In this document: one piece after another, positions 19,668 to 31,300 of the stretch | Numbering within the stretch: position 1 is the stretch's first letter | How the letters are laid out: every line of letters starts with the position of its first letter | Source of the DNA: Synechococcales cyanobacterium CRU_2_2 | GTDB lineage: Bacteria > Cyanobacteriota > Cyanobacteriia > PCC-9006 > JAAUQQ01 | Reading direction: 5' to 3' | DNA: 38,273 bases | NCBI GenBank assembly: GCA_012034805.1 | Contig: JAAUOP010000034.1 | Location: 1-38,273 of the forward strand | Program-made: the position numbers and the translations under genes | The notes under the pieces: model-generated | The model's database searches: none | What the model saw: only the letters and a program-made list of their open reading frames with translations | What the model was told of the DNA's origin: nothing

Positions 19668-20987
19668 CTAGGATGCAGGGGATTGCTGCCGGATTCGCAC
19701 GGATTCCGCGTGGGAAAATAATCCCTCGGCGGTAGCCAGGGTTTCGATCGCACCAGCCATCTTCTCCAGCGCCACTGGGGAATATTGGATGATGCTGGAG
19801 TGCTTCATGAAGGTTTCCACGCCCAAGGCCGATGCGTAGCGGGCCGCCCCGGAGGTCGGGAGGGTGTGGTTGGGGCCTGCCAAGTAGTCGCCAACGGCTT
19901 CTGGGGTCGAGTGTCCCAGAAAAATTGCGCCGGCATGGCGGATGGTTTCCATTAGCGCCCAGGGGTCTTCGACGGCGAGTTCGAGGTGCTCTGGGGCGAA
20001 TTCGTTGGAGAGGGCGATCGCTTGGTCTAGGCCCTGGACAATGATGATGAGGCCGAAGTTGGCGATCGCCTTTTCCGTAATCTCTCTCCGAGGGTGGGTC
20101 TCGAGCTGACGACTAACCGACTGGGCCACGGCCCGAGCCAGCTGATCATCTGGGGTGATCAAAATGGCGGCGGCGCGGCTGTCGTGCTCCGCTTGAGCCA
20201 ACATGTCCACCGCCACCTGATCGGCTTGGGCAGAATGATCGGCAATAATCAACACCTCTGACGGCCCCGCCAAGGAGTCGATCCCGACTCGGCCATAGAC
20301 GAGTTTTTTGGCGAGGGTAACGTAGATATTCCCCGGCCCGGTGATCACGTTGACGGCTGGGATCGTCTCGGTTCCGTAGGCGAGCGCTGCGATCGCCTGG
20401 GCCCCTCCCACCCGATAGATTTCGCGAATACCCGCTTCCTGGGCGGCCACCAACACCGCCGGGTTCAACGAGCCATCTCGGCCTGGTGGGGTCACCATCA
20501 CTCGGCGAGGAACACCGGCCACCGTCGCGGGCACCGCATTCATCAATACCGTGCTGGGATAGGCTGCCGTTCCCCCTGGTACATACAGCCCGGCAACATC
20601 AACCGGCGTATAGCGCTTGCCCAACACCACACCATCCTCGCCAAACTTGACCCAGCTTTTGGGTACCCGCTGCTCGTGGAAAGCCTTGATGTTGGCGTGG
20701 GCGGTGCGAATGGCATCGACGAACTCCTTCGGCACCTTTTCATAGGCGTCTTTGAGTTCCGCAGGGGTCACGCTCAGCTCATCAGCTCGCAGCTTCACAC
20801 CGTCAAATTCCTGGGCATACTCTAAGAGCGCCGCATCGCCCCGGCGCTGCACCGCCTGGATGATTTTGTGAACGGTCGCCTCTGCATGAGCCGAAGAACT
20901 GTCATGGGTGCGATCGCAGATCCGCTGTAGCTCTTCCCTGGCATCAGTTCCCTGTCCACCTGACCCGTGATTGACGATTCGCAGCAT
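19668..20987 (-). CDS. hisD: Histidinol dehydrogenase
   Basis: A 439-residue enzyme catalysing the last two oxidation steps of histidine synthesis, from histidinol to histidine, with Zn and NAD. Family segments in order: LYVPGGTAAYPSTVLMNAVP, VGGAQAIAALAYGTETIP, GPGNIYVTLAKKLVYGRVG, GPSEVLIIADHSA, AQAEHDSRAA with zinc-ligand Gln and His, NEFAPEHLELAV, and LPTSGAARYASALGV. The start at 20985-20987 (MLRIVNHG) was chosen over the Met ten codons upstream because it aligns with the normal family N-terminus. It is intact and divergent from rpsT. Confidence 0.95.
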   Translation of the reverse strand: MLRIVNHGSGGQGTDAREELQRICDRTHDSSSAHAEATVHKIIQAVQRRGDAALLEYAQEFDGVKLRADELSVTPAELKDAYEKVPKEFVDAIRTAHANIKAFHEQRVPKSWVKFGEDGVVLGKRYTPVDVAGLYVPGGTAAYPSTVLMNAVPATVAGVPRRVMVTPPGRDGSLNPAVLVAAQEAGIREIYRVGGAQAIAALAYGTETIPAVNVITGPGNIYVTLAKKLVYGRVGIDSLAGPSEVLIIADHSAQADQVAVDMLAQAEHDSRAAAILITPDDQLARAVAQSVSRQLETHPRREITEKAIANFGLIIIVQGLDQAIALSNEFAPEHLELAVEDPWALMETIRHAGAIFLGHSTPEAVGDYLAGPNHTLPTSGAARYASALGVETFMKHSSIIQYSPVALEKMAGAIETLATAEGLFSHAESVRIRQQSPAS

Positions 20988-21189
20988 GTCGTTCTCTAGA
21001 AGGGAATGACCCGACAAAACACTGCCTATAGCTTAGCTCGGTTTTCCTGGTCAAGGCGGTGGGGAGGCGATTTTGGAGCGGTCCTTGCGGTACTTTCGGA
21101 CATCCCTGGAACGATTTCGGGGCAATTTCGGGGCAATCTCGGGTCAACTGGGGCGATCGCCTCAGAGAAAATAAACAAAATCTGTGCAA

Positions 21190-21208
21190 TTACACACATT
21201 TTGTGTAA
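21190..21208. promoter_or_regulatory. Palindrome at the rpsT promoter
   Basis: TTACACA and TGTGTAA form a perfect inverted repeat with a 5-base spacer. It overlaps a -10-like TAATAA at 21206-21211, about 35 bases upstream of the rpsT start codon. The position suggests an operator for rpsT or, less likely, hisD. Confidence 0.5.
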
Positions 21209-21243
21209 TAATCGAACGTCCGTAGAGCGTCGATGTAGGTTAA

Positions 21244-21549
<306 letters not shown>

Positions 21550-21610
21550 GTATTGCCTAACTTAGGCCTTTTGTTTCCTAGGCGTTCATTCCCCAGGCGT
21601 TTGCTTGCCC

Positions 21611-22498
21611 ATGCAATTGGTCGATACCCACGTCCACATTTGCTTTGATAGCTTCCAAGATGACCTCGACCTCGTCGCCCAACGGTGGCGCGAGGCTGGG
21701 GTCATCCGTTTGGTGCATTCCTGTGTCGAACCCAAGGAATTCGGGAAGTTTCAGGCGATTGCCGATCGATTTCCAGAGGTTTCCTTTGCCGTGGGTCTGC
21801 ATCCACTGGATGTGGATCAGTGGACGCCGGCGTTGGGTGAAGAGATTCGTCGGTTGGCCCAGTCCGACCGGCGGGTAGTGGCCATCGGAGAAACGGGACT
21901 AGACTTTTTCAAGTCTGACCAGATCGAGCAACAGTATGCATGCTTAGAGGCCCAGTTGGCCATCGCGGTCGCACTGGATTTGCCGGTGATCGTTCACTGT
22001 CGAGATGCGGCGGCGGCCATGGCCGAGCGTTTGGGTGATTTTTGCGATCGCCAAACTGCAGCGCAAGGTCGCTCGCTGCGCGGTGTCATGCATTGCTGGG
22101 GCGGTAGCCCGGAAGAAACCCAGTGGTTTTTGGACTTAGGTTTCCACATCAGCTTTAGCGGCACCGTCACCTTCAAAAAGGCGGAGCAAATCAAGGCTTC
22201 GGCAGCGATGGTTCCGAGCGATCGCCTGTTGATTGAAACCGACTGCCCCTTCCTTGCGCCCGTTCCCCAGCGCGGCAAGCGCAACGAACCCGCCTTCGTG
22301 GCCCACGTCGCCCAGGAGGTCGCCAATCTAAGACAAATTTCGGTCGTTGAGCTCGCCCAGCAAACGACTCACAACGCCTTTGAGTTATTTCGCTTGCCCG
22401 TCAACCGATCAGCGACTTTGCAAAGCCCTGGGGACGAAGCCATCGGGGCCGTTGCCTTTGCGTTGGGCCGATGCCCTGCTGCGTCACTTCTCGAATGA
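21611..22498 (+). CDS. tatD: TatD-family metal-dependent deoxyribonuclease
   Basis: A 295-residue amidohydrolase-fold nuclease. Metal-binding motifs are DTHVHI near the N-terminus, IGETGLDFF (Glu), VIVHCRDAA (His), [13 protein letters not shown] (His) and [14 protein letters not shown] (Asp). The ATG at 21611 was preferred over an in-frame TTG two codons upstream. After the usual family end ([10 protein letters not shown]) there is an additional tail of about 38 residues, so it is longer than typical members of about 260. It lies between rpsT and rpoB, the usual cyanobacterial position. Confidence 0.92.
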   Translation: MQLVDTHVHICFDSFQDDLDLVAQRWREAGVIRLVHSCVEPKEFGKFQAIADRFPEVSFAVGLHPLDVDQWTPALGEEIRRLAQSDRRVVAIGETGLDFFKSDQIEQQYACLEAQLAIAVALDLPVIVHCRDAAAAMAERLGDFCDRQTAAQGRSLRGVMHCWGGSPEETQWFLDLGFHISFSGTVTFKKAEQIKASAAMVPSDRLLIETDCPFLAPVPQRGKRNEPAFVAHVAQEVANLRQISVVELAQQTTHNAFELFRLPVNRSATLQSPGDEAIGAVAFALGRCPAASLLE

Positions 22499-22789
22499 GG
22501 TTCATCAAGAAAACCTTGCAGTCCCCAGGATTAATTCCCCATTCCCCAAGCACCACTTCCAAAATATCCCCAAGCGACCCCTAAGCCTCCCCATTGCCTT
22601 CTCTGACTTATGCTCGCGTTCTAATTCAGTTGCCCGCAAACGGGCTAACCCGTCAGTGGTTAACCCCTGAGCCAGCCAGCAAAGCCTTGGTTGCACCTAA
22701 CCCCAGTCGCCCCTGACTGCGGTTGCCGAGCCATCGCCTCCAGCAACCTAGACCCCACCATGACACCGTCCCGAATTGTTCGTTCTCTC
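22499..22789. other. Spacer between tatD and the rpoB promoter region
   Basis: No gene is seen. The base composition is lower in G and higher in C than the flanking genes. Nothing recognisable is present until the palindrome at 22790. Confidence 0.4.
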
Positions 22790-22810
22790 CAAAGTCAAGA
22801 CTTGACTTTG
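22790..22810. promoter_or_regulatory. Perfect 21-base palindrome upstream of the rpoB promoter
   Basis: Arms CAAAGTCAAG and CTTGACTTTG are exact reverse complements around a single central A. It ends 8 bases before the -35 hexamer of the rpoB promoter. It could be an operator or, less likely, a tatD terminator, since no T-run follows. Confidence 0.6.
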
Positions 22811-22818
22811 AATTAGAA

Positions 22819-22846
22819 TTGACGTACGCCCCCAACACTGTAAAAT
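22819..22846 (+). promoter_or_regulatory. Sigma-70-type promoter of the rpoBC1C2 operon
   Basis: TTGACG at 22819-22824 and TAAAAT at 22841-22846 with a 16-base spacer, about 40 bases upstream of the rpoB start. The fit to the housekeeping consensus is good. Confidence 0.65.
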
Positions 22847-22885
22847 TTACGGTTGCGCCCAGGCGTGACCCGATCGAGGAGACGC

Positions 22886-25800
22886 ATGACTGACCAGATC
22901 ACCGTTGCACCCGCTCAGTTTGTCCTACCGGACTTGGTTGAAATCCAGCGGGCGAGCTTTCGTTGGTTTCTTTCGGATGGACTCATCGAAGAGCTTGAAA
23001 GCTTCTCGCCCATTACAGATTACACCGGTAAGTTAGAGCTTCATTTCCTCGGCAAACAGTACAAACTTAAGCCACCTAAATATGATGTAGACGAGGCCAA
23101 ACGCCGGGACGGAACCTACGCCGTTCAACTCTATGTGCCTACTCGTTTAATTAACAAAGAAAACGGTGAGATCAAAGAGCAGGAGGTGTTCATTGGTGAC
23201 TTACCGCTGATGACCGAGCGTGGAACGTTCATCATCAACGGTGCTGAGCGCGTCATCGTCAATCAGATCGTGCGCAGTCCCGGCGTCTACTACAAGTCAG
23301 AAACCGATAAGCATGGCCGCCGCACCTACAATGCCAGCTTGATCCCCAACCGGGGAGCCTGGCTCAAATTTGAAACTGACAAAAACGATCTCGTCTGGGT
23401 GCGCATCGACAAAACCCGTAAGCTCTCAGCTCAGGTTCTACTTAAGGCCCTAGGACTCAGCGATAACGAGATCTTTGATGCTCTTCGCCACCCAGAGTAC
23501 TTTCAGAAAACCATCGAAAAGGAAGGCCAGTTTAACGAAGACGAAGCTCTGATGGAACTCTATCGCAAGCTGCGTCCCGGTGAGCCGCCTACCGTCACCG
23601 GTGGACAACAGTTGCTCGAGTCTCGCTTCTTTGACCCCAAACGCTACGATCTAGGCCGCGTCGGTCGCTATAAGCTCAACCGCAAGCTCCATCTCACCGT
23701 TCCCGACACGGTGCGAGTTTTGACCCCTCAGGACATCCTGGCGGCGATCGACTACTTGATCAACCTCGAATTCGACATCGGCAACATCGACGACATCGAT
23801 CACCTCGGCAATCGCCGCGTTCGTTCCGTCGGCGAGCTGCTGCAAAACCAGGTGCGCGTGGGTCTCAACCGTCTAGAGCGAATCATCCGCGAGCGGATGA
23901 CCGTCTCCGATGCCGACTCCCTCACGCCAGCCTCGTTGGTCAACCCCAAGCCGCTCGTTGCAGCCATTAAGGAGTTCTTCGGTTCCTCCCAACTGTCGCA
24001 GTTCATGGATCAGACCAACCCACTCGCTGAGCTGACCCACAAGCGTCGTCTCAGCGCCCTGGGGCCTGGTGGTCTCACTCGTGAGCGCGCAGGTTTTGCC
24101 GTGCGCGACATTCACCCGTCTCACTATGGCCGCATTTGCCCGATCGAGACACCGGAAGGCCCCAACGCTGGTCTGATTGGCTCCCTTGCCACCCACGCCC
24201 GCGTCAATTCCTACGGTTTCATCGAAACCCCCTTCCGCAAGGTCGAAAACGGTCGTCTTTGCATGGATTTGGCACCGCAATACATGACCGCTGACGAGGA
24301 AGACGACCTGCGGGTCGCACCGGGAGATGTGACCACGGACGAAAATGGCTACATCCTTGGCGAAACCGTTCCTGTACGCTATCGCCAAGACTTCACTGAA
24401 ACCACTCCCGATCAGGTGGATTATGTTGCCGTCTCGCCGGTGCAAATCATCTCGGTCGCCACGTCTTTGATTCCGTTTCTCGAGCACGACGACGCCAACC
24501 GCGCTCTCATGGGCTCGAACATGCAACGTCAGGCCGTTCCCCTGCTGCGCCCCGAACGTCCGCTGGTGGGCACCGGTCTCGAAACCCAGGCGGCACGAGA
24601 TTCTGGCATGGTAATCGTCAGTCGCACCGGAGGCCGCGTCACCTACGTCGATGCCAACCAAATTGTTGTGCGCTCCGAGCTGGGCGAAGAAATCGTCTAT
24701 CCCCTGCAAAAGTACCAGCGCTCCAACCAAGACACCTGTTTGAATCAGCGCCCCCTCGCCTTTGAAGGGGATGAGGTGGAAGTAGGCCAGGTGCTGGCCG
24801 ACGGTTCCGCCACCGAAGGCGGTGAGCTCGCCCTCGGCCAGAATGTCCTAGTCGCCTACATGCCCTGGGAAGGCTACAACTACGAGGACGCCATCTTGCT
24901 GAGCGAGCGCCTCGTTCACGACGACGTCTATACCTCGATCCACATCGAAAAATTTGAAATCGAGGCCCGCCAGACCAAGCTTGGGCCTGAAGAGATTACA
25001 CGGGAAATCCCCAACGTCGGTGAAGATTCCCTCCGTCATCTCGACGAGGGCGGCATTATCCGCGTGGGCGCTTGGGTCGGTTCCGGTGACATCTTGGTGG
25101 GTAAGGTGACGCCCAAGGGTGAATCGGACCAGCCGCCTGAGGAGAAATTGTTGCGGGCGATTTTTGGCGAAAAGGCCCGAGACGTGCGCGACAACTCCCT
25201 GCGGGTGCCCAACGGTGAAAAAGGTCGCGTGGTCGATGTGCGGGTGTTTACCCGTGAGCAGGGTGATGAGTTGCCGCCGGGTGCCAACATGGTGGTGCGG
25301 GTCTATGTCGCTCAAAAGCGCAAGATTCAGGTGGGCGACAAGATGGCCGGTCGCCATGGCAACAAGGGCATTATCTCGCGCATTCTGCCCGTGGCAGACA
25401 TGCCTTACCTGCCCGACGGTACCCCCATTGATATTGTGCTCAATCCCTTGGGTGTACCCTCGCGGATGAACGTGGGCCAGGTATTTGAGTGTCTGCTGGG
25501 CTGGGCCGGCCAGAATCTCAGTGTCCGCTTTAAGCTGACGCCCTTTGATGAGATGCATGGTGAAGAGGCCTCTCGCCTGATGGTGCATGGCAAGTTAGAA
25601 GCTGCTCGCAAGCGCCAGCAACAGGACTGGGTTTACAACGAAGATAACCCAGGCAAAATTCAGGTCTATGACGGTCGGACGGGGGAAGCCTTCGATCGCG
25701 CTGTGACCGTGGGTAAGGCCTACATGCTCAAGCTGGTGCACTTGGTTGATGACAAGATCCATGCGCGATCGACCGGCCCATACTCCTTGGTGACCCAGCA

Positions 25801-26191
25801 GCCCTTGGGCGGCAAGGCCCAGCAAGGCGGCCAGCGGTTTGGAGAAATGGAAGTTTGGGCCTTGGAGGCCTTTGGTGCGGCTTATACCCTGCAAGAACTG
25901 CTGACAGTCAAGTCCGATGATATGCAGGGGCGCAACGAAGCGCTGAATGCGATCGTCAAGGGTAAAGCCATTCCCAAGCCCGGAACACCGGAGTCTTTCA
26001 AGGTGTTGATGCGCGAGCTTCAGTCCCTGTGTTTGGACATTGCAGTCCATAAACTCGACACCCAAGCCGATGGCTTGGAGCGGGATACAGAAGTCGATCT
26101 GATGGTGGACGTCAGCGGTCGACGCGCGCCCAATCGGCCAACCTACGAGTCGATCAGCCGCGATGACGGAGGCGGCAACGAGGAGAACTAG
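22886..26191 (+). CDS. rpoB: RNA polymerase beta subunit
   Basis: A 1101-residue protein covering the whole cyanobacterial beta subunit. Hallmarks include [62 protein letters not shown] (rifampicin-binding region), [56 protein letters not shown] and [20 protein letters not shown]. The start ATG 22886 follows GAGGAG with an 8-base spacing; an ATG 11 codons upstream is less likely. It is intact, in contrast to many genes in the window. It heads rpoB-rpoC1-rpoC2, which form the core enzyme with alpha. Confidence 0.98.
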   Translation: MTDQITVAPAQFVLPDLVEIQRASFRWFLSDGLIEELESFSPITDYTGKLELHFLGKQYKLKPPKYDVDEAKRRDGTYAVQLYVPTRLINKENGEIKEQEVFIGDLPLMTERGTFIINGAERVIVNQIVRSPGVYYKSETDKHGRRTYNASLIPNRGAWLKFETDKNDLVWVRIDKTRKLSAQVLLKALGLSDNEIFDALRHPEYFQKTIEKEGQFNEDEALMELYRKLRPGEPPTVTGGQQLLESRFFDPKRYDLGRVGRYKLNRKLHLTVPDTVRVLTPQDILAAIDYLINLEFDIGNIDDIDHLGNRRVRSVGELLQNQVRVGLNRLERIIRERMTVSDADSLTPASLVNPKPLVAAIKEFFGSSQLSQFMDQTNPLAELTHKRRLSALGPGGLTRERAGFAVRDIHPSHYGRICPIETPEGPNAGLIGSLATHARVNSYGFIETPFRKVENGRLCMDLAPQYMTADEEDDLRVAPGDVTTDENGYILGETVPVRYRQDFTETTPDQVDYVAVSPVQIISVATSLIPFLEHDDANRALMGSNMQRQAVPLLRPERPLVGTGLETQAARDSGMVIVSRTGGRVTYVDANQIVVRSELGEEIVYPLQKYQRSNQDTCLNQRPLAFEGDEVEVGQVLADGSATEGGELALGQNVLVAYMPWEGYNYEDAILLSERLVHDDVYTSIHIEKFEIEARQTKLGPEEITREIPNVGEDSLRHLDEGGIIRVGAWVGSGDILVGKVTPKGESDQPPEEKLLRAIFGEKARDVRDNSLRVPNGEKGRVVDVRVFTREQGDELPPGANMVVRVYVAQKRKIQVGDKMAGRHGNKGIISRILPVADMPYLPDGTPIDIVLNPLGVPSRMNVGQVFECLLGWAGQNLSVRFKLTPFDEMHGEEASRLMVHGKLEAARKRQQQDWVYNEDNPGKIQVYDGRTGEAFDRAVTVGKAYMLKLVHLVDDKIHARSTGPYSLVTQQPLGGKAQQGGQRFGEMEVWALEAFGAAYTLQELLTVKSDDMQGRNEALNAIVKGKAIPKPGTPESFKVLMRELQSLCLDIAVHKLDTQADGLERDTEVDLMVDVSGRRAPNRPTYESISRDDGGGNEEN

Positions 26192-26311
26192 TGTGCGAAC
26201 CAACGGGGAAGGCCTGCGCAAAAACGGCCTGACCTCGTTCCGCGGGGTTGCTTCGCGTCCTGGGCAACCTAACGTTTTTTCAGCCCCTTGCGCTCCAACT
26301 GACCGAGAACT

Positions 26312-26334
26312 CCAACTCAGTCCAACTGAGCTGG
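26312..26334. other. Hairpin in the rpoB-rpoC1 spacer
   Basis: CCA-A-CTCAGT and ACTGAG-C-TGG pair around a 3-base loop, about 48 bases before the rpoC1 start. The spacer of 190 bases (26192-26381) also has three copies of TCCAACT. It may act in RNA processing or attenuation. Confidence 0.35.
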
Positions 26335-26381
26335 AAACTTTCTCAAAAATCCCCCTTGAACGCGATTATCCAAGGAAACTG

Positions 26382-28253
26382 ATGCCGAAGATCGAACAAC
26401 GCTTTGATTACGTCAAAATTGGGCTGGCCTCCCCAGACCGGATCCGCCAGTGGGGCGAACGCACGCTCCCGAATGGTCAGGTGGTCGGTGAAGTTACAAA
26501 ACCCGAAACGATTAACTACCGGACGCTCAAGCCCGAAATGGACGGGCTATTTTGTGAGCGAATTTTTGGCCCAGCCAAGGACTGGGAATGCCATTGCGGC
26601 AAATACAAGCGGGTGCGTCACCGGGGCATTGTTTGCGAGCGCTGTGGCGTCGAGGTGACCGAGTCGCGGGTACGTCGTCACCGTATGGGCTATATCAAGC
26701 TGGCAGCCCCAGTGGCCCACGTTTGGTATCTCAAGGGGATCCCGAGCTACATTGCCATTTTGATGGATATGCCCCTGCGCGATGTGGAGCAGATTGTCTA
26801 CTTCAACGCCTATGTGGTCTTGGATCCCGGTAATCACCCCGATCTTCAGCTCAAGCAGCTGCTTAACGAAGACCAATGGATGGAGCTCGAAGAGCAGATC
26901 TATGGCGAAGAGTCTGACCTGGAGGGCATTGAAGTCGGTATTGGTGCTGAAGCTCTGCAACGACTGCTTCAAGATCTCGACCTAGAGACAGAAGCGGAGC
27001 AACTGCGGGAAACTATTGCGGTGTCCAAAGGCCAGAAGCGCGCCAAGCTGATCAAGCGCCTAAGGGTGATTGACAACTTTATCGCCACGGGTTCCCGCCC
27101 CGACTGGATGGTGCTGGAATATATTCCGGTGATTCCGCCAGATTTGCGCCCGATGGTGCAACTCGACGGTGGTCGCTTTGCTACCTCCGACCTGAATGAC
27201 CTGTATCGCCGGGTGATCAACCGTAACAACCGTCTAGCACGTCTTCAGGAGATTTTGGCTCCGGAGATTATTGTCCGCAACGAAAAGCGGATGCTCCAGG
27301 AGGCCGTGGATGCGCTGATTGATAATGGCCGCCGGGGACGGACGGTCGTGGGGGCCAATAACCGCCCGCTCAAGTCGCTTTCGGACATTATCGAAGGTAA
27401 GCAAGGTCGCTTCCGCCAAAACCTCCTGGGCAAGCGCGTAGATTATTCCGGTCGTTCCGTCATCGTGGTGGGGCCTGACCTGAAAATTCACCAGTGCGGT
27501 TTGCCTCGGGAGATGGCGATCGAACTCTTCCAACCCTTCGTCATCCACCGCCTGATCCGCCAGGGCCTAGTCAACAACATCAAGGCGGCCAAAAAGATGA
27601 TTCAAAAGGGCGACCCCATGGTCTGGGAAGTCCTCGAAGAAGTCATCGACGGCCACCCCGTGATGCTCAACCGAGCACCGACTCTACACCGTTTGGGCAT
27701 CCAAGCCTTTGAACCGATTTTGGTGCCGGGTCGCGCGATTCAGCTCCATCCTCTGGTGTGTCCGGCCTTTAACGCCGACTTTGACGGTGACCAGATGGCT
27801 GTGCATGTGCCGCTCTCGCTAGAGTCCCAGTCGGAGGCTCGGCTGCTGATGCTGGCGTCCAATAACATTTTGTCTCCAGCCACCGGAACACCGATTATTA
27901 CGCCCAGTCAGGACATGGTCTTGGGCTGTTATTACCTGACCGCCGAGAACCCGGCGGACACCAAAGGTGAGGGGCGGTACTTTGCCTCGTTGGATGATGT
28001 GGCGATCGCCTACGACCGAGACCTGATCGGAATTCATGCCTACGTCTGGGTTCGCTTCGACGGGGACATGGTGATGGAAGAGGAGGAGGGCGAGCCGAAG
28101 GAAGTCCAGACCAGCGACGACGGCGTCATTACCGAGATTTACTCCCACCGAAGGCTCCGCAAAGATGCCGATGGCAACTTGATCTCTCAATACATTTACA
28201 CAACACCGGGGCGCGTCATCTTGAACAAGACCCTGCACGACGTTCTGGTCTAG
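26382..28253 (+). CDS. rpoC1: RNA polymerase gamma subunit (beta' N-terminal part)
   Basis: A 623-residue protein, the N-terminal part of beta', which cyanobacteria encode separately. It carries the zinc-binding cysteines Cys70, Cys72, Cys85 and Cys88 ([19 protein letters not shown]). It also has the [17 protein letters not shown] segment and the catalytic magnesium loop [13 protein letters not shown] (residues 463-475). The ATG at 26382, preceded by AAGGA, was chosen because [14 protein letters not shown] is the conserved N-terminus. The open frame continues upstream into rpoB, but that extension has no family similarity. It is intact. Confidence 0.98.
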   Translation: MPKIEQRFDYVKIGLASPDRIRQWGERTLPNGQVVGEVTKPETINYRTLKPEMDGLFCERIFGPAKDWECHCGKYKRVRHRGIVCERCGVEVTESRVRRHRMGYIKLAAPVAHVWYLKGIPSYIAILMDMPLRDVEQIVYFNAYVVLDPGNHPDLQLKQLLNEDQWMELEEQIYGEESDLEGIEVGIGAEALQRLLQDLDLETEAEQLRETIAVSKGQKRAKLIKRLRVIDNFIATGSRPDWMVLEYIPVIPPDLRPMVQLDGGRFATSDLNDLYRRVINRNNRLARLQEILAPEIIVRNEKRMLQEAVDALIDNGRRGRTVVGANNRPLKSLSDIIEGKQGRFRQNLLGKRVDYSGRSVIVVGPDLKIHQCGLPREMAIELFQPFVIHRLIRQGLVNNIKAAKKMIQKGDPMVWEVLEEVIDGHPVMLNRAPTLHRLGIQAFEPILVPGRAIQLHPLVCPAFNADFDGDQMAVHVPLSLESQSEARLLMLASNNILSPATGTPIITPSQDMVLGCYYLTAENPADTKGEGRYFASLDDVAIAYDRDLIGIHAYVWVRFDGDMVMEEEEGEPKEVQTSDDGVITEIYSHRRLRKDADGNLISQYIYTTPGRVILNKTLHDVLV

Positions 28254-28349
28254 GAACCAGAGACTCGGAGATGGCCCAGGCCCCAGCGGCTTGGGCTGCA
28301 ATGACGAGAATGAACACAATTTGGTTGAGCTTGGCGAGGCAGTAGATTC

Positions 28350-31300
28350 ATGGCAGAGCAACACGGATCCGGACAGGCAAAAAAAGCAATTTTCCACAAT
28401 CGGGTGATTAACAAAGGCCAGCTCAAAAAGCTGATTGCCTGGTCTTTCATCAACCACGGTACGGCCCGCACGGCCCAGGTCGCAGATGAGCTCAAGGATC
28501 TTGGGTTTAAGTACGCGACAAAAGCCGGGGTCTCCATCAGCGTGGACGACCTCAAGGTGCCCGAAGAGAAAAAAGACATGCTGAAGGCGGCGGATGAAGA
28601 GATTCGGGAGACCGAAGCCCGCTACAGCCGAGGGGAGATTACAGAGGTCGAGCGTTTTCAGAAGGTGATCGACACCTGGAGTATCACCAGCGACGAGTTA
28701 AAAAATCAAGTCGTCGAAAACTTCAACAAAAACGATCCTCTCAACTCGGTTTACATGATGGCGTTTTCCGGCGCGCGGGGAAATATTTCCCAGGTGCGTC
28801 AGCTCGTCGGCATGCGGGGCCTGATGGCCAACCCCCAAGGGGAGATTATCGACATTCCGATTCGCACCAACTTCCGCGAAGGCTTGACTGTTACCGAATA
28901 CATCATTTCCTCCTACGGGGCTCGCAAGGGCTTGGTGGATACGGCGCTGCGCACGGCGGACTCGGGCTATTTGACCCGCCGCTTGGTGGACGTTTCCCAG
29001 GATGTGATTGTGCGCGAACATGATTGCGGCACGGTGCGGGGCCGCATGATCACCGCGATGATGGACGGGAGTCGGACTCGGATTCGCTTGAGCGATCGCC
29101 TCTTTGGCCGCGTTGTCGGCGAAGATGTTATCCATCCAGAAACTGGTGAAGTCTTGGCTGTCCGCAACCAAGAGATTCCGGCGGATCTGGCGCTTCGGAT
29201 CGAAAAGGCTGGTGTGAAGGGTGTGTTTTTGCGATCGCCCCTCACCTGCGAAGCCGCCCGCTCTGTCTGCCAACTCTGCTACGGCTGGAGCTTGGCCCAC
29301 GGCCATCTCGTCGATATGGGTGAAGCCGTCGGCATCATCGCCGCCCAGTCCATCGGCGAACCGGGCACCCAGCTCACCATGCGTACCTTCCACACGGGCG
29401 GCGTCTTCACGGGAGAAGTGGCTCGCCTAGAGCGCGCCAAGGCCGATGGCACGATCGAATTCTCCAAAAAAGCCCGCACCCGTCCCTTCCGCACCCGCCA
29501 CGGGGAAGAAGCCATGATGGCCGAGGGCAATTTTGAAGTCAGCGTGGTCGGCGGCAGCCGCAAACAGGTGGTCAAAATCCTCCAGGGTTCCACCATCTTT
29601 ATTCCCGATGGCGGCACGATCAAAAAGAACGGCAAAATCGCCGAAGTGCCCGTGGGCGGCAACACGCGCCGCTCGACCGAGAAAGCCACCAAGGACGTCA
29701 CCACCGACCTCGCGGGCGAAATCCAGTTCGCTGACATTGCCGCCGAAGAGAAGAAAGACCGCCAGGGCAACATCACCCGCGTCGCCCAGCGCGGCGGCCT
29801 GATTTGGGTTCTCGCGGGCGAAGTGTATAACCTGCCCCCTGGAGCCGAGCCCATCGTCAAAAACGGTGACCTAATCCAAGCCGGTGACGTGCTCTCCGAG
29901 ACCCGACTCACCACCGAGCACGGCGGCATTGTGCGCCTGCCCAACAAGGACGGAGCCAACCGCGAAGTCGAGATCATCACGGCCTCGGTGATTCTTGACA
30001 AGGCCAAGGTGCACGCCGAAATTTCCCAGGGCCGCGAGCACTACATCCTCGAAACCGATGACGGCAGACAGTTCAACCTCAACACCACCCCCGGCACCAA
30101 AGTGGTGGATGGCCAAGTGGTGGCAGAGCTGATCAGCGATACCTACCGCACCAAAACCGGCGGCATCATTAAATATGCTGGGGTCGAAGTCGGCAAAAAG
30201 GGCAAGTCCAAGCAGGGCTATAGCGTCATCAAGGGTGGCACGCTGCTGTGGATTCCTGAGGAAGCCCACGAAGTCAACAAGGACATCTCGCTCCTGATGG
30301 TGGAAGATGGCCAGTTTGTCGAAGCGGGCACAGAAGTGGTCAAAGATGTCTTCTGCAATAGCAGTGGCATTGTCGAAGTCACCCAGAAGAACGACATCCT
30401 GCGGGAGATCGTCGTCAAGCCTGGGGACTTGCACATGCTTGATGACCCCAAGGCGCTGAAGATCAAAGGGGGATCGATCGCCAACCCTGGCGACGAAGTC
30501 ATGCCGGGGGTGACGGTGGATGAAATGCGCTATGTCGATCAGGTGATGATGCCTGAGGGCGACGCGATCTTGCTGCGTCCGGTGGTGGAATATCAGGTGC
30601 CTGATGAGCCCCCGGTGCCAAGCCAAAAGGCCAGCGACGGGGATGGTCGGGCGATTAACCTCCGCGTCATTCAGCGCTTGCCCTACAAGGATGGCGAGCG
30701 GGTCAAGTCTGTGGATGGTCTCGACCTGATGCGGACTCAACTGGTGCTGTCCATGGACATGGATACGCCGCAGATTTTGGCGGACATCGAGCTCAAGACC
30801 GATGAGTCTGATCCGGATATTTTGCGGTTGCAAATGGTGATTTTGGAGTCCTTGGTGCTACGGCGCGACATCGTGGCCGACACTGTTCAGGGCAGCACCC
30901 AAACTCGTCTATTGGTCGAGGCGGACCAGGTGATTGAGTCGGGTGCGGTGGTGGCTCGCACCGAGAGCCTCTGCAAGGAAACGGGCGTGATTCGAGGCAT
31001 CCGCGAGGGCGCGGAGGCGGTGCGCCGGGTGTTGATCGAGCGGGAAGCCGATCGCATCGAAGTGCCCTTGAACGGCCAAACACCGACGGTGAAGCCGGGG
31101 GATTTAATGGTATCGGGGATGGCGATCGCCGAAGGCGTCCTCATGCCTGAATCGGGCTGCATCGTCGAGGTCAAGCCTGACAGCCTAGTCTTCCGCATTG
31201 CCCGTCCTTACCGGGTCTCCCCTGGTGCGGTATTGCACGTGGACGACGGTAGCCTCGTGCAGCGGGGAGACAATCTGGTGCTGCTGGTGTTTGAGCGGGC

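Noticed and set aside
23873..25588. Long open frames on the minus strand within rpoB (285 and 246 codons)
   Set aside because: They are antisense shadows of a highly conserved gene in GC-rich sequence, with no protein-like domains.
29871..30833. A 320-codon antisense frame within rpoC2
   Set aside because: It is a shadow of the SI3 insertion region of rpoC2; rich in His, Asp and Arg as expected for a reversed frame.
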